A DNA stretch of 64,000 nucleotides from Reddybacter sp041277045 (GTDB taxonomy: Bacteria; Pseudomonadota; Gammaproteobacteria; Pseudomonadales; Porticoccaceae). Positions 48,519-56,622 of this stretch are shown in pieces; position 1 is the first letter of the stretch, and each line of letters begins with the position of its first letter. The notes under the pieces are model-generated. The model was given only the letters and a program-made list of their open reading frames with translations, was not told where the DNA came from and did no database searches. Both the position numbers and the translations under genes were made by a program. The stretch covers positions 62,001 to 126,000 of the forward strand of contig JBGFSY010000002.1 in the NCBI GenBank assembly GCA_041277045.1. The letters run 5' to 3'.

Positions 48519-48751
48519 GTGATAGATAGTGTGCCAGCCGAAAAGCTTGATGAGAAAAAACGCTAACCTTTATAGAGATTCTTGGCAGTACCTTTGCAGC
48601 AGCGATTAGAGTGCAGTCAAAAGCCAAATAAAAACGGGATTTTAGTCAGGGTAAGCCGACACAGTTTGTTTTTGCGGGGTTGATATTTACTACGATATTG
48701 GTAGTTAGCGTTGTCGCTATTGTTCGAACGATACTGTCTTCAGTTACTTAA
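48519..48751 (+). pseudogene. DUF2970 small membrane protein remnant
   Basis: N-terminal piece VIDSVPAEKLDEKKR. Then, after a shift at the A-run, EILGSTFAAAIRVQSKAK, a TAA, KRDFSQGKPTQFVFAGLI and FTTILVVSVVAIVRTIL. This is the DUF2970 pattern of about 60-70 residues with one membrane helix. One frameshift and one internal stop inactivate it. Confidence 0.75.
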
Positions 48752-48809
48752 AATTACTTTCTGTAAGCACAGGGGCAACAAATTATTGTGCCTGTGCTAA
48801 AGCCAACAA

Positions 48810-49157
48810 TTAATAATTAGTGGCGATAAAACTTTTCCACTCTTCCCAGCGCCCGGCATTGTAGGGGAATTTTTCGTGATCATAGGCCGAGGCGTGAAAT
48901 TCTTTACCGTCAATTTTACCCGACACATAGCCGATAAATTTCATCTGTTCGACATACATGGGCTTGTGCTCAGCGGGTACCGTTTTTGCCGCGTCAGCTG
49001 ACCACAGGCCACCTGCACGCATTGTCTCGATAATGGCCTGAGCACCGCCATCGCCTACAGTGGAATTTATGCAAAGGTAGAGGCTGGCATTGGTCATGTC
49101 GGTGCCATCAAAATACATTTCAAAGTTATTAATTAGTTCGGTTGAAGAAAGAGACAT
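48810..49157 (-). CDS. Unknown 115-aa protein
   Basis: I do not recognise the family. The protein starts MSLSSTELINNFEMYFDGTD and is mixed alpha/beta without a signal peptide or membrane segment (YVEQMKFIGYVSGKIDGKEF, then EEWKSFIATNY at the end). A clear AAGGAG lies eight bases before the ATG, and the frame is intact although its neighbours are decayed, so it is probably expressed. Confidence 0.65.
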   Translation of the reverse strand: MSLSSTELINNFEMYFDGTDMTNASLYLCINSTVGDGGAQAIIETMRAGGLWSADAAKTVPAEHKPMYVEQMKFIGYVSGKIDGKEFHASAYDHEKFPYNAGRWEEWKSFIATNY

Positions 49158-49309
49158 GATGAAAACTCCTTAAAACAGTGGGTTACAGCTAGCTTCAGGT
49201 GTTGTTGTTTGTTGTCGATAAAAAGGTTGGCTGAAAGCACTGCTGGAAAGTCCGGCTGTTAGTGTAGCGGACTCGCAACAAGATGGCAGCTCGCTTGTGT
49301 GAATGAGTC

Positions 49310-49549
49310 ATGCACGTCGATGCAGGTCGTGTCACCGAGCAATATATTGAGCAGCAGATTTACGGTGTGCCCGATCAGTGCCTTGAAAAGCTGAAGGGTA
49401 TTGAAGATATCATCGGCTTCTTCGAGCTGAATTGCTGCTTCACCTATGCCGGCATGGATTGCGACTACTGCAAGCAAAGTATTACTACTTTTGCCGAAGG
49501 TGCTTTGCCAGCGCTAAAGAAATGGGATAACAGCGCTAAAGTGGCTTAA
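49310..49549 (+). pseudogene. C-terminal fragment of a luciferase-like (LLM) flavin monooxygenase
   Basis: The 79-residue frame reads YGVPDQCLEKLKGIEDIIGF, then FTYAGMDCDYCKQS and TFAEGALPALKKW. This is the end of LLM-class oxidoreductases (usually about 300 or more residues). The barrel upstream is missing and there is no ribosome site before ATG 49310. Confidence 0.75.
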
Positions 49550-49591
49550 TTTCCGCTTGCTGCAATGCCATTTGCACTTAGCGAGTTGCAC

Positions 49592-49632
49592 AAAAAAGCC
49601 CCTGCCGCATTTCGCGAACAGGGGCTTTTTTT
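49592..49632. terminator. Bidirectional rho-independent terminator
   Basis: The stem AGCCCCTG/CAGGGGCT (49597-49604 and 49619-49626) has T-runs on both strands. It separates the LLM fragment from the 3' end of rhlE, 16 bp from the rhlE stop codon. Confidence 0.92.
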
Positions 49633-49647
49633 ATCCGGGTATGCGCT

Positions 49648-51105
49648 TTAGCGATTACCGGATTGTATAACGCGTTCGGGTTCTATTAGATTGCCCGAAC
49701 GGGCTTGCTGGGGTCGGCGCTGACTATTGCCATTGTTGTTTGCACGTTGGCTGTTGTTACTGGCGCTTCGGGTATTAGAGTTGCCATTGCCATTGCCATT
49801 GCCATTGCTGGTGCGTTGCTGACTTGAGCGTCGGCGCTGTCCACCATTGCCCGCAGGCTTGTTTTCTGAACTGCGTTGATTGCGCCCCTGGCCATTACGA
49901 TTGCTCGGTGAGCTGCGGCGTGGCTGAGCACTGCGTGTCGGCCGGTGACCGGAGCGCGACTCGCCCAGAGCGTGCTCGGGCTCAAAGCCTTCAATCTCTT
50001 CACGGGGGATTTTGCTTTTAATCAGGCGCTCAATATCACTCAGCTGCTTGATCTCATCGGCGCTAACCAGTGACACAGCATGGCCACTGGAACCCGCGCG
50101 AGCGGTGCGGCCAATTCTATGCACATAATCCTCGGGGACATTCGGCAGGTCGAAGTTGACGACCTGGGGCAGTTGCTCGATATCGATACCGCGTGCGGCG
50201 ATGTCGGTGGCGACCAGTATTTGTACCTTGCCTTTTTTGAACTCGGCCAGGGCCTTGGTGCGTTGCGCCTGACTCTTATTGCCGTGAATGGCGGCGGCGT
50301 GGATGTCGTCGCGCTCGAGCAGTTTCACCAGCTTATTGGCGCCGTGCTTGGTACGACTAAAGACCAATGCCTGATGCCAGCCTTCGCTACGAATCAGGTG
50401 GCTGAGCAATGCGGCTTTGCGGCCTTTATCGACCGGGTGGATTTTTTGCTCCACCTTGGTGGCCGTGGTGTTCTGCGGCGCGACATCAATCTCTACCGGA
50501 TTATTCAGCAAGCCTCGGGCGAGGTGGCGAATGTCATTGGAAAAGGTCGCGGAAAACAGCAGGTTTTGGCGCTTTTTCGGCATCAGCGAAATGATGCGTT
50601 TGATGTCGTGAATAAAACCCATGTCGAGCATGCGGTCGGCTTCATCGAGCACCAGTACTTCAACATCGTTAAAGCTGATGGCGTTTTGCTTGTGCAGGTC
50701 GAGCAGGCGGCCGGGAGTGGCGACCAGTATTTCGACACCGCGACGCAGCTTCATCATTTGTGGATTAATCTTTACGCCACCGAAAACAACAGTGGAACGC
50801 AGATTGAGGTGCTTGCCGTAGTCGAGCACGCTCTCGTGAATTTGTGCGGCCAGTTCACGGGTGGGGGTCACCACCAATGCCAGCGTACGGTTGCTGTTGG
50901 CAGCGGGCTTGTCGGCCAGCAGGTGGAGCAGGGGCAGGGTAAAACCAGCGGTTTTGCCGGTGCCGGTTTGCGCGCTCGCCATCAGGTCGTGACCCTCGAG
51001 AACGGCGGGAATAGCTTTCGCTTGAATCGGTGAGGGCGTGTCGTAGCCTTTTTCGCTAACGGCGCGCAGCAGTGGCTCGGAGAGGCCGAGGGTGTCAAAT
51101 GTCAT
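49648..51105 (-). CDS. rhlE: DEAD-box RNA helicase RhlE
   Basis: 485 residues. It starts with the Q-motif YDTPSPIQAKAIP. Then motif I SAQTGTGKTAGF, motif II VLDEADRMLDMGF, motif III SAT, and motif VI VHRIGRTARAG. The last 110 residues are low complexity, rich in Asn, Gly, Arg, Gln and Ser, typical of RhlE RNA-binding tails. It remodels RNA and ribosome precursors, often in cold. A long leader with a strong hairpin lies upstream. Confidence 0.95.
   Translation of the reverse strand: MTFDTLGLSEPLLRAVSEKGYDTPSPIQAKAIPAVLEGHDLMASAQTGTGKTAGFTLPLLHLLADKPAANSNRTLALVVTPTRELAAQIHESVLDYGKHLNLRSTVVFGGVKINPQMMKLRRGVEILVATPGRLLDLHKQNAISFNDVEVLVLDEADRMLDMGFIHDIKRIISLMPKKRQNLLFSATFSNDIRHLARGLLNNPVEIDVAPQNTTATKVEQKIHPVDKGRKAALLSHLIRSEGWHQALVFSRTKHGANKLVKLLERDDIHAAAIHGNKSQAQRTKALAEFKKGKVQILVATDIAARGIDIEQLPQVVNFDLPNVPEDYVHRIGRTARAGSSGHAVSLVSADEIKQLSDIERLIKSKIPREEIEGFEPEHALGESRSGHRPTRSAQPRRSSPSNRNGQGRNQRSSENKPAGNGGQRRRSSQQRTSNGNGNGNGNSNTRSASNNSQRANNNGNSQRRPQQARSGNLIEPERVIQSGNR
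49781..49807. repeat. Hexamer microsatellite (TTGCCA) x4 in the rhlE tail
   Basis: Four perfect copies plus a partial fifth encode (Gly-Asn) repeats on the minus strand. Confidence 0.85.
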
Positions 51106-51337
51106 GAATCTTTCCTATGTGTCGAGCAATGGCCACATATTTTGAGGCGCTGAATATCAAACAATCAGCGGCCAAAAAAATGGGGCTAGCGTCGGAGTAT
51201 TGTTGTAAATACCGAGGTACTTATATTGACCGAGGTACATACCTGGGACGCTTGACAGAGGATGGAAAAGGCACTGATCTTTCTGATGAGGCCTCTTGAT
51301 TCAAGCGTGTTATCAAGGTGTTACGACTATTGTCATA
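51106..51337. other. Probable long rhlE leader
   Basis: No gene is seen. It contains a 10-bp direct repeat ACCGAGGTAC at 51211-51220 and 51229-51238 (period 18). With the hairpin just upstream it may be the 5' leader of rhlE mRNA. Confidence 0.4.
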
Positions 51338-51369
51338 GCCAGTACGGTTCAGTGCTGGACCGTACTGGC
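51338..51369. repeat. Strong hairpin between slyD and rhlE
   Basis: The arms GCCAGTACGGT and ACCGTACTGGC are perfect over 11 bp. Three further pairs (one T-G) close a 4-nt loop. On the minus strand a TATAAT lies at 51380-51375, just before the hairpin. There is no T-run. It is either the slyD transcript end or the 5' end of the rhlE leader. Confidence 0.7.
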
Positions 51370-51430
51370 GCGGGATTATACGCGTCGAGTGGGGCTATAG
51401 ATAGCCTCGCAGGAGGTTTTACTATGGCAA

Positions 51431-51919
51431 TTAGTGATGGTGCCCACAACCACCGGCATTGTGGGGGTGGCCGTGGGTGAGTTCTTCTGTGGTCGCTTCG
51501 CGAATACTATCGATAGTGACATCAAAAGTGATGGTCTTGCCGGCCAGGGGGTGATTGCCATTGAGTATGGCCTGATCACCGTCAATGGCGGTCACCAGTA
51601 CCGATAGAGGGCCGTTGGGGGTCTCGGCATTAAAGCGCATACCCACTTCGGGCTTGTCTTCGTCGCCAAACACCGACAGTGGTACATGCTGGACTAGCTC
51701 GCTGATAAATTCTCCGTAGCCGTCATCGGGGGCAATGGTGGCCTGTACGCGGTCGCCGACGTCTTTGCCCAGCAGAGCCAGTTCTAGCCCCTTAATAATA
51801 TTGCCTGCACCGTGCAGGTAGACCAGGGGCTCCCGTTCGGTGGAGGCATCGAGTTCTTCGCCGTCTTCGCCGGTGAGGGTGTAGTGGATGGAAACGACAG
51901 ATTTAATTGCAATGCTCAT
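51431..51919 (-). CDS. slyD: FKBP-type peptidyl-prolyl isomerase SlyD
   Basis: 162 residues. FKBP core with SIHYTLTGEDGEELDAS, then LVYLHGAGNIIKGLELALLG, an inserted chaperone flap in the middle (about 70-120), and a His-rich metal-binding tail (THGHPHNAGGCGHHH). It isomerises prolyl bonds and can bind nickel. Intact with ATG start. Confidence 0.94.
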   Translation of the reverse strand: MSIAIKSVVSIHYTLTGEDGEELDASTEREPLVYLHGAGNIIKGLELALLGKDVGDRVQATIAPDDGYGEFISELVQHVPLSVFGDEDKPEVGMRFNAETPNGPLSVLVTAIDGDQAILNGNHPLAGKTITFDVTIDSIREATTEELTHGHPHNAGGCGHHH

Positions 51920-52170
51920 AAGGGGGCCAATAAGAAGAGTGTGGTGTGGAGGTAAAAGCGGAAGAATAAATACGCTTTAACTCGCGCTAGCCGGCAATTA
52001 TGTCGCAAGCCACTCGAGGCCACAAGCCGAAGGGCTGCGAATCCGGGGGGCGGCAAGTTTGGGTGATTAATCGCTGTTAAATGTCAGCAACTTCACTAAT
52101 ACTTGGGGCCGTTTTAAATTATAAACGGTTAGCCTAACGGGCTGAAAAACAATAATAAGGAGGCACGATT

Positions 52171-52686
52171 ATGAAAATTGGATTTATTGGTCTCGGTCGT
52201 ATGGGCAATCCCATGGTGGTCAATTTACTGGCCGCAGGCTCCAAGATGGTGATTCACGACCTAGCGCGTGAAGAGGCCAGCAACCTTGAGTCACAGGGTG
52301 CCAAGTGGGTCGATACGGTCAAGGAGGTGGGCGAACTCTGCGATGTGGTCATCACCTGCCTGCCCGGCCAGCAGCAAGTCGACGAGCTGGTACTGGGTGA
52401 AAATGGGCTGTTTAACAACCTGGCCGAGGGCGCTATTTATATTGATATGTCGACCACCTCGGCGGCGGCTATTCAGCATCTTGGCGAGGAGGGTGCGAAG
52501 CGAGGGGTACGGGTTATGGAGGCGCCACTTGAGGGTCGCATTGCCAATGCGCGTGATGCGAGTTTGATTCTTCACGCCGGTGGTGACGATGAGCTGGTGG
52601 GCGAAATGGAAGCTACCCTGCAACCCCTCGGTGAAATACGCAATGAAGGGGCTTTGGGCTGCGGTAATAATACGCTGGCTGCTTAA
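52171..52686 (+). CDS. Truncated 3-hydroxyisobutyrate dehydrogenase-like protein (NAD-binding domain only)
   Basis: 171 residues. The N-terminal Rossmann domain is complete: MKIGFIGLGRMGNPMVVNLL and CDVVITCLPGQQQVDELVLG. The family is normally about 290 residues with a helical C-terminal domain. Here the frame stops after GALGCGNNTLAA, where the catalytic Lys and NN motif region should continue. The substrate signature (usually DAPVSGG) reads EAPLEGR. A perfect AAGGAGG precedes the ATG, so it may be expressed, but dehydrogenase activity is unlikely. No continuation is seen downstream. Confidence 0.7.
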   Translation: MKIGFIGLGRMGNPMVVNLLAAGSKMVIHDLAREEASNLESQGAKWVDTVKEVGELCDVVITCLPGQQQVDELVLGENGLFNNLAEGAIYIDMSTTSAAAIQHLGEEGAKRGVRVMEAPLEGRIANARDASLILHAGGDDELVGEMEATLQPLGEIRNEGALGCGNNTLAA

Positions 52687-52778
52687 TGGCCTGTTAGTGG
52701 ATAACCCTTGTTTCCTTGCTGCGCTCAGTGCTGATCTGAGTTAAAAAGAAATGAGCGCAAAGGAAAACGAGAGACACT

Positions 52779-53783
52779 ATGTATAACGATGAAGACCTGG
52801 CTTCGGCGGTCGAGGCCGGTGTGTTGAGCGATGAATCCGTTGCCGCCTTTCGTCAACATGTTGATGAGCTGAGGCAATCGTCCGCTGTTGACGAAGAGCA
52901 CTTTCGTTTTATTACTGGCTTTAACGATATTTTCGTGGTCATTGCCTGCGCCTTGTTGCTGGTTTCGGTTAATTGGATTGGGGCCGCCATTGCGCCCTGG
53001 ATCGGTGCCTTTTTACAGGCGGCGAGCGCCTGGGCACTGGCGGAATATTTTGCCCGCGTGCGACGCATGGCCCTGCCTTCCATTGTGCTGCTACTGGCTT
53101 TTGTTGCTGGTGTGGTGGCTGGTGGCATGTTGTTGTCTAAAAGTGTTGGTGTTGCCGAAGAGGCCGGCATGGGTGTTGGCTGTGCTTTGGGCGCGGGAGC
53201 GGCGTGGTTGCACTGGCTTCGCTTCAAAGTACCCATTACTGTGGCAGCGGGCATGGCGGCTTTGGTGTTCGCGCTGGTTGCGCTATTTTCTGGCATTTTT
53301 CCGGCAGCCAAAGACTGGTGGGGCCTAATGGTATTTCTGGGTGGGGTGCTGGTTTTTATCAGCGGTATGCGTTGGGATGCCTCTGACACGCAGCGCCAAA
53401 CTCGCCGCTCCGACGTCGCCTTTTGGCTACATTTGGTCGCGGCTCCGTTGATAGTGCATCCCATCTTTTCACTACTGGGTGCTTTCGATTACAAAATGGG
53501 GATTGGTTCAGCGATAGCTATCGCCCTGCTTTATGCTTGCATTGCACTAGTGTCTATCAGCATAGATCGCCGGGCGATGATGGTGTCGGCACTCGCCTAT
53601 GTGCTCTACGCCTTCAATACCCTGCTGCAGGAATACGGTGTTGTCAGCTTGAGTTTTGCCTTCGCGGCGTTGACGGTTGGTGGCGCTTTATTGTTGATGT
53701 CGGCTTTTTGGCACACTTGCAGGGAGTGTGTGGTGGGTTTTTATCCCAATGCTATTCGTGAGTATTTGCCGCCACTCCACTAG
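52779..53783 (+). CDS. DUF2157-like multi-pass membrane protein
   Basis: 334 residues. A short cytoplasmic N-terminus (residues 1-45) is followed by about nine to ten membrane helices (FIVVIACALLLVSVNWIG-like first helix, ending FAFAALTVGGALLLMSAFW). The general layout resembles DUF2157 membrane proteins, whose role is unknown. Fully intact with an upstream GAGAGAC ribosome site. Confidence 0.65.
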   Translation: MYNDEDLASAVEAGVLSDESVAAFRQHVDELRQSSAVDEEHFRFITGFNDIFVVIACALLLVSVNWIGAAIAPWIGAFLQAASAWALAEYFARVRRMALPSIVLLLAFVAGVVAGGMLLSKSVGVAEEAGMGVGCALGAGAAWLHWLRFKVPITVAAGMAALVFALVALFSGIFPAAKDWWGLMVFLGGVLVFISGMRWDASDTQRQTRRSDVAFWLHLVAAPLIVHPIFSLLGAFDYKMGIGSAIAIALLYACIALVSISIDRRAMMVSALAYVLYAFNTLLQEYGVVSLSFAFAALTVGGALLLMSAFWHTCRECVVGFYPNAIREYLPPLH

Positions 53784-53814
53784 CCCTTAGGTGTTATCGC
53801 TATTCAACAAGCTG

Positions 53815-55293
53815 CTAGAGCTTTTTCATCTTCGCTTCCATAATATTCAGGTCGACCAGACGCTGGTCTATCACGGCGGTTAATTTGAAATCCTGACGCA
53901 CCAGCCTTTTTGCGTAACGCAATTGTTCCCGCGCTTTACCAAAAATGCCGGTCAATATGTAGTACTCCGCCCGGGCGATATGTACACCGGGAATGTCACC
54001 GGCCAACCCGCTAGTCTCTGCCAGTTCGAACCAGATGTCCGGGTCGTTAGGTCGCAGTTTGGCCAGCTTCTCGAGTACTTGTTCCGATTGCGCATACTGA
54101 CGGTTTTGCAATAATGTCTCGGCTAGCTCGGTTTGTAGTGGATAGCTATTGGGGTAGTTGTGGCTGAGTTGTTTGATAGCGGCAAAAGCCTGGTCGAACG
54201 CTTCGCTGGCGCGGTCTAATTCGATAGCGGCAAACTGATAGATGAAACGCTGGGGTGATTTGTCGAGCAGGCTTTGCAGGGTTTTGCGGGCTTTTTTGTG
54301 TCGACCTGCGGCGGACTGGGCCAGCGCCAGGCCATAGGTGGCTGCCTCCGTCGACAGCGAGTGCCCCTGAAGTTCATTGTTAAAGCGATTAATCGAGCGC
54401 TGGGGATTGCCGTCGATGGCAATCAGGGCCCGGGTGCGAATCAGGTGGTAGTCGAGATTGTCGGGGTAGTAACGGGCGGGGAACTGACTGGTGCGGCCAC
54501 GGGCATCGGCAACACGTTTTTCTGACAGGGGGTGAGTTAGCAAGAATTCTGGAGGACGACGCCCTATATAGCGTGTTGCTGCGAGCATGCGTTCAAACAT
54601 GGCGGGTACGGCATTGGGGTCCATGTCGGCACGGTAAAGGGTATCGATGCCAAGACGATCGGCCTCTTGCTCGTACTGGCGAGAAAAGCGTAGGCCACTA
54701 TCCATGGCGGCTGCTTGAGACATTGTCATAGCGGCCATGCCGGCGTCGCCGCCTACAGTGGCGGCGAGAATAAGCCCCACTAACATACCGGCCATAGTGG
54801 TGTAGGAGCTGGCTTTGCGATTGGCCAGGTTGCGGGCAAAGTGGCGCTGGCTAAGGTGGGCGAGCTCATGGGCCAGTACCGACGACAGCTGTGCTTCATT
54901 TTCGGCATACAGGAATAAACCGGTGTGTATGCCGACGACGCCACCGGGTACGGCAAAGGCGTTCATAGTGGGGTTATTAATGACGACAAGTTCGAGTCGC
55001 CGATCCTGCATTTCGCTATGGCTAGCCAGGCGGTAAATCAGGTTTTCGATATAGTCCTGCATTAACGGGTCGTTGAGAGTGGCGACACGGCTGCGAAACA
55101 TTTTCAGCCAGGCGCGACCCAGTTCGTGTTCTTGTTGCAGGGAGACAATCCCGGAGGTGGTGTCGCCCAGCATGGGCAGTTTGATCTCATTGGCGCGGGC
55201 CTGTTTACTCGTGGTGAGCGGAAACAGTGTCAGGCAGACAATACTGATCAGGCCGAGACAAAGCTTTTGGTAGGAAAATGGCACTATACTCAA
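53815..55293 (-). CDS. bepA: M48 metalloprotease BepA (outer-membrane assembly protease)
   Basis: 492 residues. Signal peptide (LCLGLISIVCLTLFPL). The zinc site is SVLAHELAHLSQRHFA (HExxH), and MDSGLRFSRQYEQEADRLG supplies the third ligand (ExxxD). TPR repeats fill the C-terminal 200 residues. BepA degrades or helps fold outer-membrane proteins such as LptD in the periplasm. Confidence 0.93.
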   Translation of the reverse strand: MSIVPFSYQKLCLGLISIVCLTLFPLTTSKQARANEIKLPMLGDTTSGIVSLQQEHELGRAWLKMFRSRVATLNDPLMQDYIENLIYRLASHSEMQDRRLELVVINNPTMNAFAVPGGVVGIHTGLFLYAENEAQLSSVLAHELAHLSQRHFARNLANRKASSYTTMAGMLVGLILAATVGGDAGMAAMTMSQAAAMDSGLRFSRQYEQEADRLGIDTLYRADMDPNAVPAMFERMLAATRYIGRRPPEFLLTHPLSEKRVADARGRTSQFPARYYPDNLDYHLIRTRALIAIDGNPQRSINRFNNELQGHSLSTEAATYGLALAQSAAGRHKKARKTLQSLLDKSPQRFIYQFAAIELDRASEAFDQAFAAIKQLSHNYPNSYPLQTELAETLLQNRQYAQSEQVLEKLAKLRPNDPDIWFELAETSGLAGDIPGVHIARAEYYILTGIFGKAREQLRYAKRLVRQDFKLTAVIDQRLVDLNIMEAKMKKL

Positions 55294-55482
55294 ACATCCC
55301 TGGTAGAGGCTTTACTCCTCTGCTCATTATTGAGCAAAGCCGAGAAAGCTGAATAAAACCTGTTTATTTGTAGTCTAACGTATCGCTAGTTCATGCTTCG
55401 ACTATTATTATGTGCCCCAGTTCAGTCGCCACCTGCAAGGGCAGGTGTGTGAAATTGTGAACGGTGAATAAAAGGATAAAGT

Positions 55483-56553
55483 ATGTGGAAGGTTGTTGAT
55501 AGCTGGATTCACCGCTATTTTGCCGATGAAGAAGCCGTGCTACTGGTTATTTTGATGGCTGGCGCTCTGTTGGTTATCGTCACCATGGGGCAGGTGCTGG
55601 CGCCTTTTTTGGCGGCCGTGGTGCTGGCCTTTTTATTACAGGGTGTTGTTAATTTACTCAAACGTTGGCGAGTACCCCACTTGCTGGCCGTGGCGATGGT
55701 GTTTAGCGCATTTATTAGCTTATTTCTATTGGTAGTGGTCTTCCTCTTTCCCATTGTTATCGAGCAGTTGAGTCGCCTATTACAGTCTGTGCCGGGGATG
55801 ATGAAGCAGTGGCAGGAAACGGTAATGCTGTTGCCTGAGCGTTACCCAAGCTTAATCTCGGAAGCTCGCCTGAACGAGTTTATTACCTATGCCCAGCAGG
55901 AGTCTGCGCAGTTTGCCGAGGCGGCACTGGGTTTTTCCATGGGTATATTTCCCGGTGTGATGATGGTGCTTATCTACCTGGTGTTGGTGCCTCTGCTGGT
56001 TTTCTTTATGCTCAAAGATCGCGATCAGCTTATGAAGAGTACCGCCTCATTGCTACCCGAACGGCGTCCGGTGATGAAGCTGGTGTGGAGCGAAATGACG
56101 GTGCAGATCGCCAATTATGTGCGTGGTAAAGCCATAGAAGTAACATTGGTGGGCGCGGCGACCTATATCTGGTTTGTGCTGCTGGGGGTGAATTACGCGG
56201 CTTTGCTGGCGTTAATGGTCGGCTTGTCGGTGGTCATCCCCTATGTTGGCGCAGCTGTCGTTACCGTGCCGGTGGTGCTCGTGGGTTTGTTTCAGTGGGG
56301 CTGGGGCGGTGATTTTTTCTGGCTCTTCTTCGCCTACAGCGTGGTTCAATTTATCGACGGTAATGTGCTCGTGCCCCTGCTATTTTCAGAGGCGGTTAAC
56401 CTTCATCCCATTTTGATTATTCTCGCGGTACTGGTGTTCGGTGGTTTATGGGGTTTATGGGGGGTGTTTTTCGCCATTCCTTTAGCGACGTTAGTAAAGG
56501 CGCTTTATAACGCCTGGCCGCGCAATGAAATGCCAGAGCTGTTGTCTGACTAA
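55483..56553 (+). CDS. AI-2E family transporter / PerM-like permease
   Basis: 356 residues, eight predicted helices. The N-terminal half has MGQVLAPFLAAVVLAFLLQGVV. The conserved C-terminal half has VGLSVVIPYVGAAVVTVPVVLVG and FIDGNVLVPLLFSEAVNLHPI, diagnostic of the AI-2E transporter superfamily. The transported substrate is uncertain; the name comes from one member that exports autoinducer-2. Divergent from bepA, which lies next to such genes in some gammaproteobacteria. Confidence 0.9.
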   Translation: MWKVVDSWIHRYFADEEAVLLVILMAGALLVIVTMGQVLAPFLAAVVLAFLLQGVVNLLKRWRVPHLLAVAMVFSAFISLFLLVVVFLFPIVIEQLSRLLQSVPGMMKQWQETVMLLPERYPSLISEARLNEFITYAQQESAQFAEAALGFSMGIFPGVMMVLIYLVLVPLLVFFMLKDRDQLMKSTASLLPERRPVMKLVWSEMTVQIANYVRGKAIEVTLVGAATYIWFVLLGVNYAALLALMVGLSVVIPYVGAAVVTVPVVLVGLFQWGWGGDFFWLFFAYSVVQFIDGNVLVPLLFSEAVNLHPILIILAVLVFGGLWGLWGVFFAIPLATLVKALYNAWPRNEMPELLSD

Positions 56554-56622
56554 TTCGATGTCTTAATTTATTGATTTTAGCCTCCTTGTTAACAGGTAAT
56601 AGCCTGACGTTGGAAATGTTCT

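Noticed and set aside
49597..49626. Repeat-like GCCCCTG/CAGGGGC as part of a CRISPR or mobile end
   Set aside because: Single copy with T-runs on both sides, a normal bidirectional terminator. No CRISPR-like spaced repeats were seen anywhere in the window.
50080..51033. 317-aa plus-strand open frame opposite rhlE
   Set aside because: It is the antisense shadow of a conserved helicase; composition follows the sense codons.
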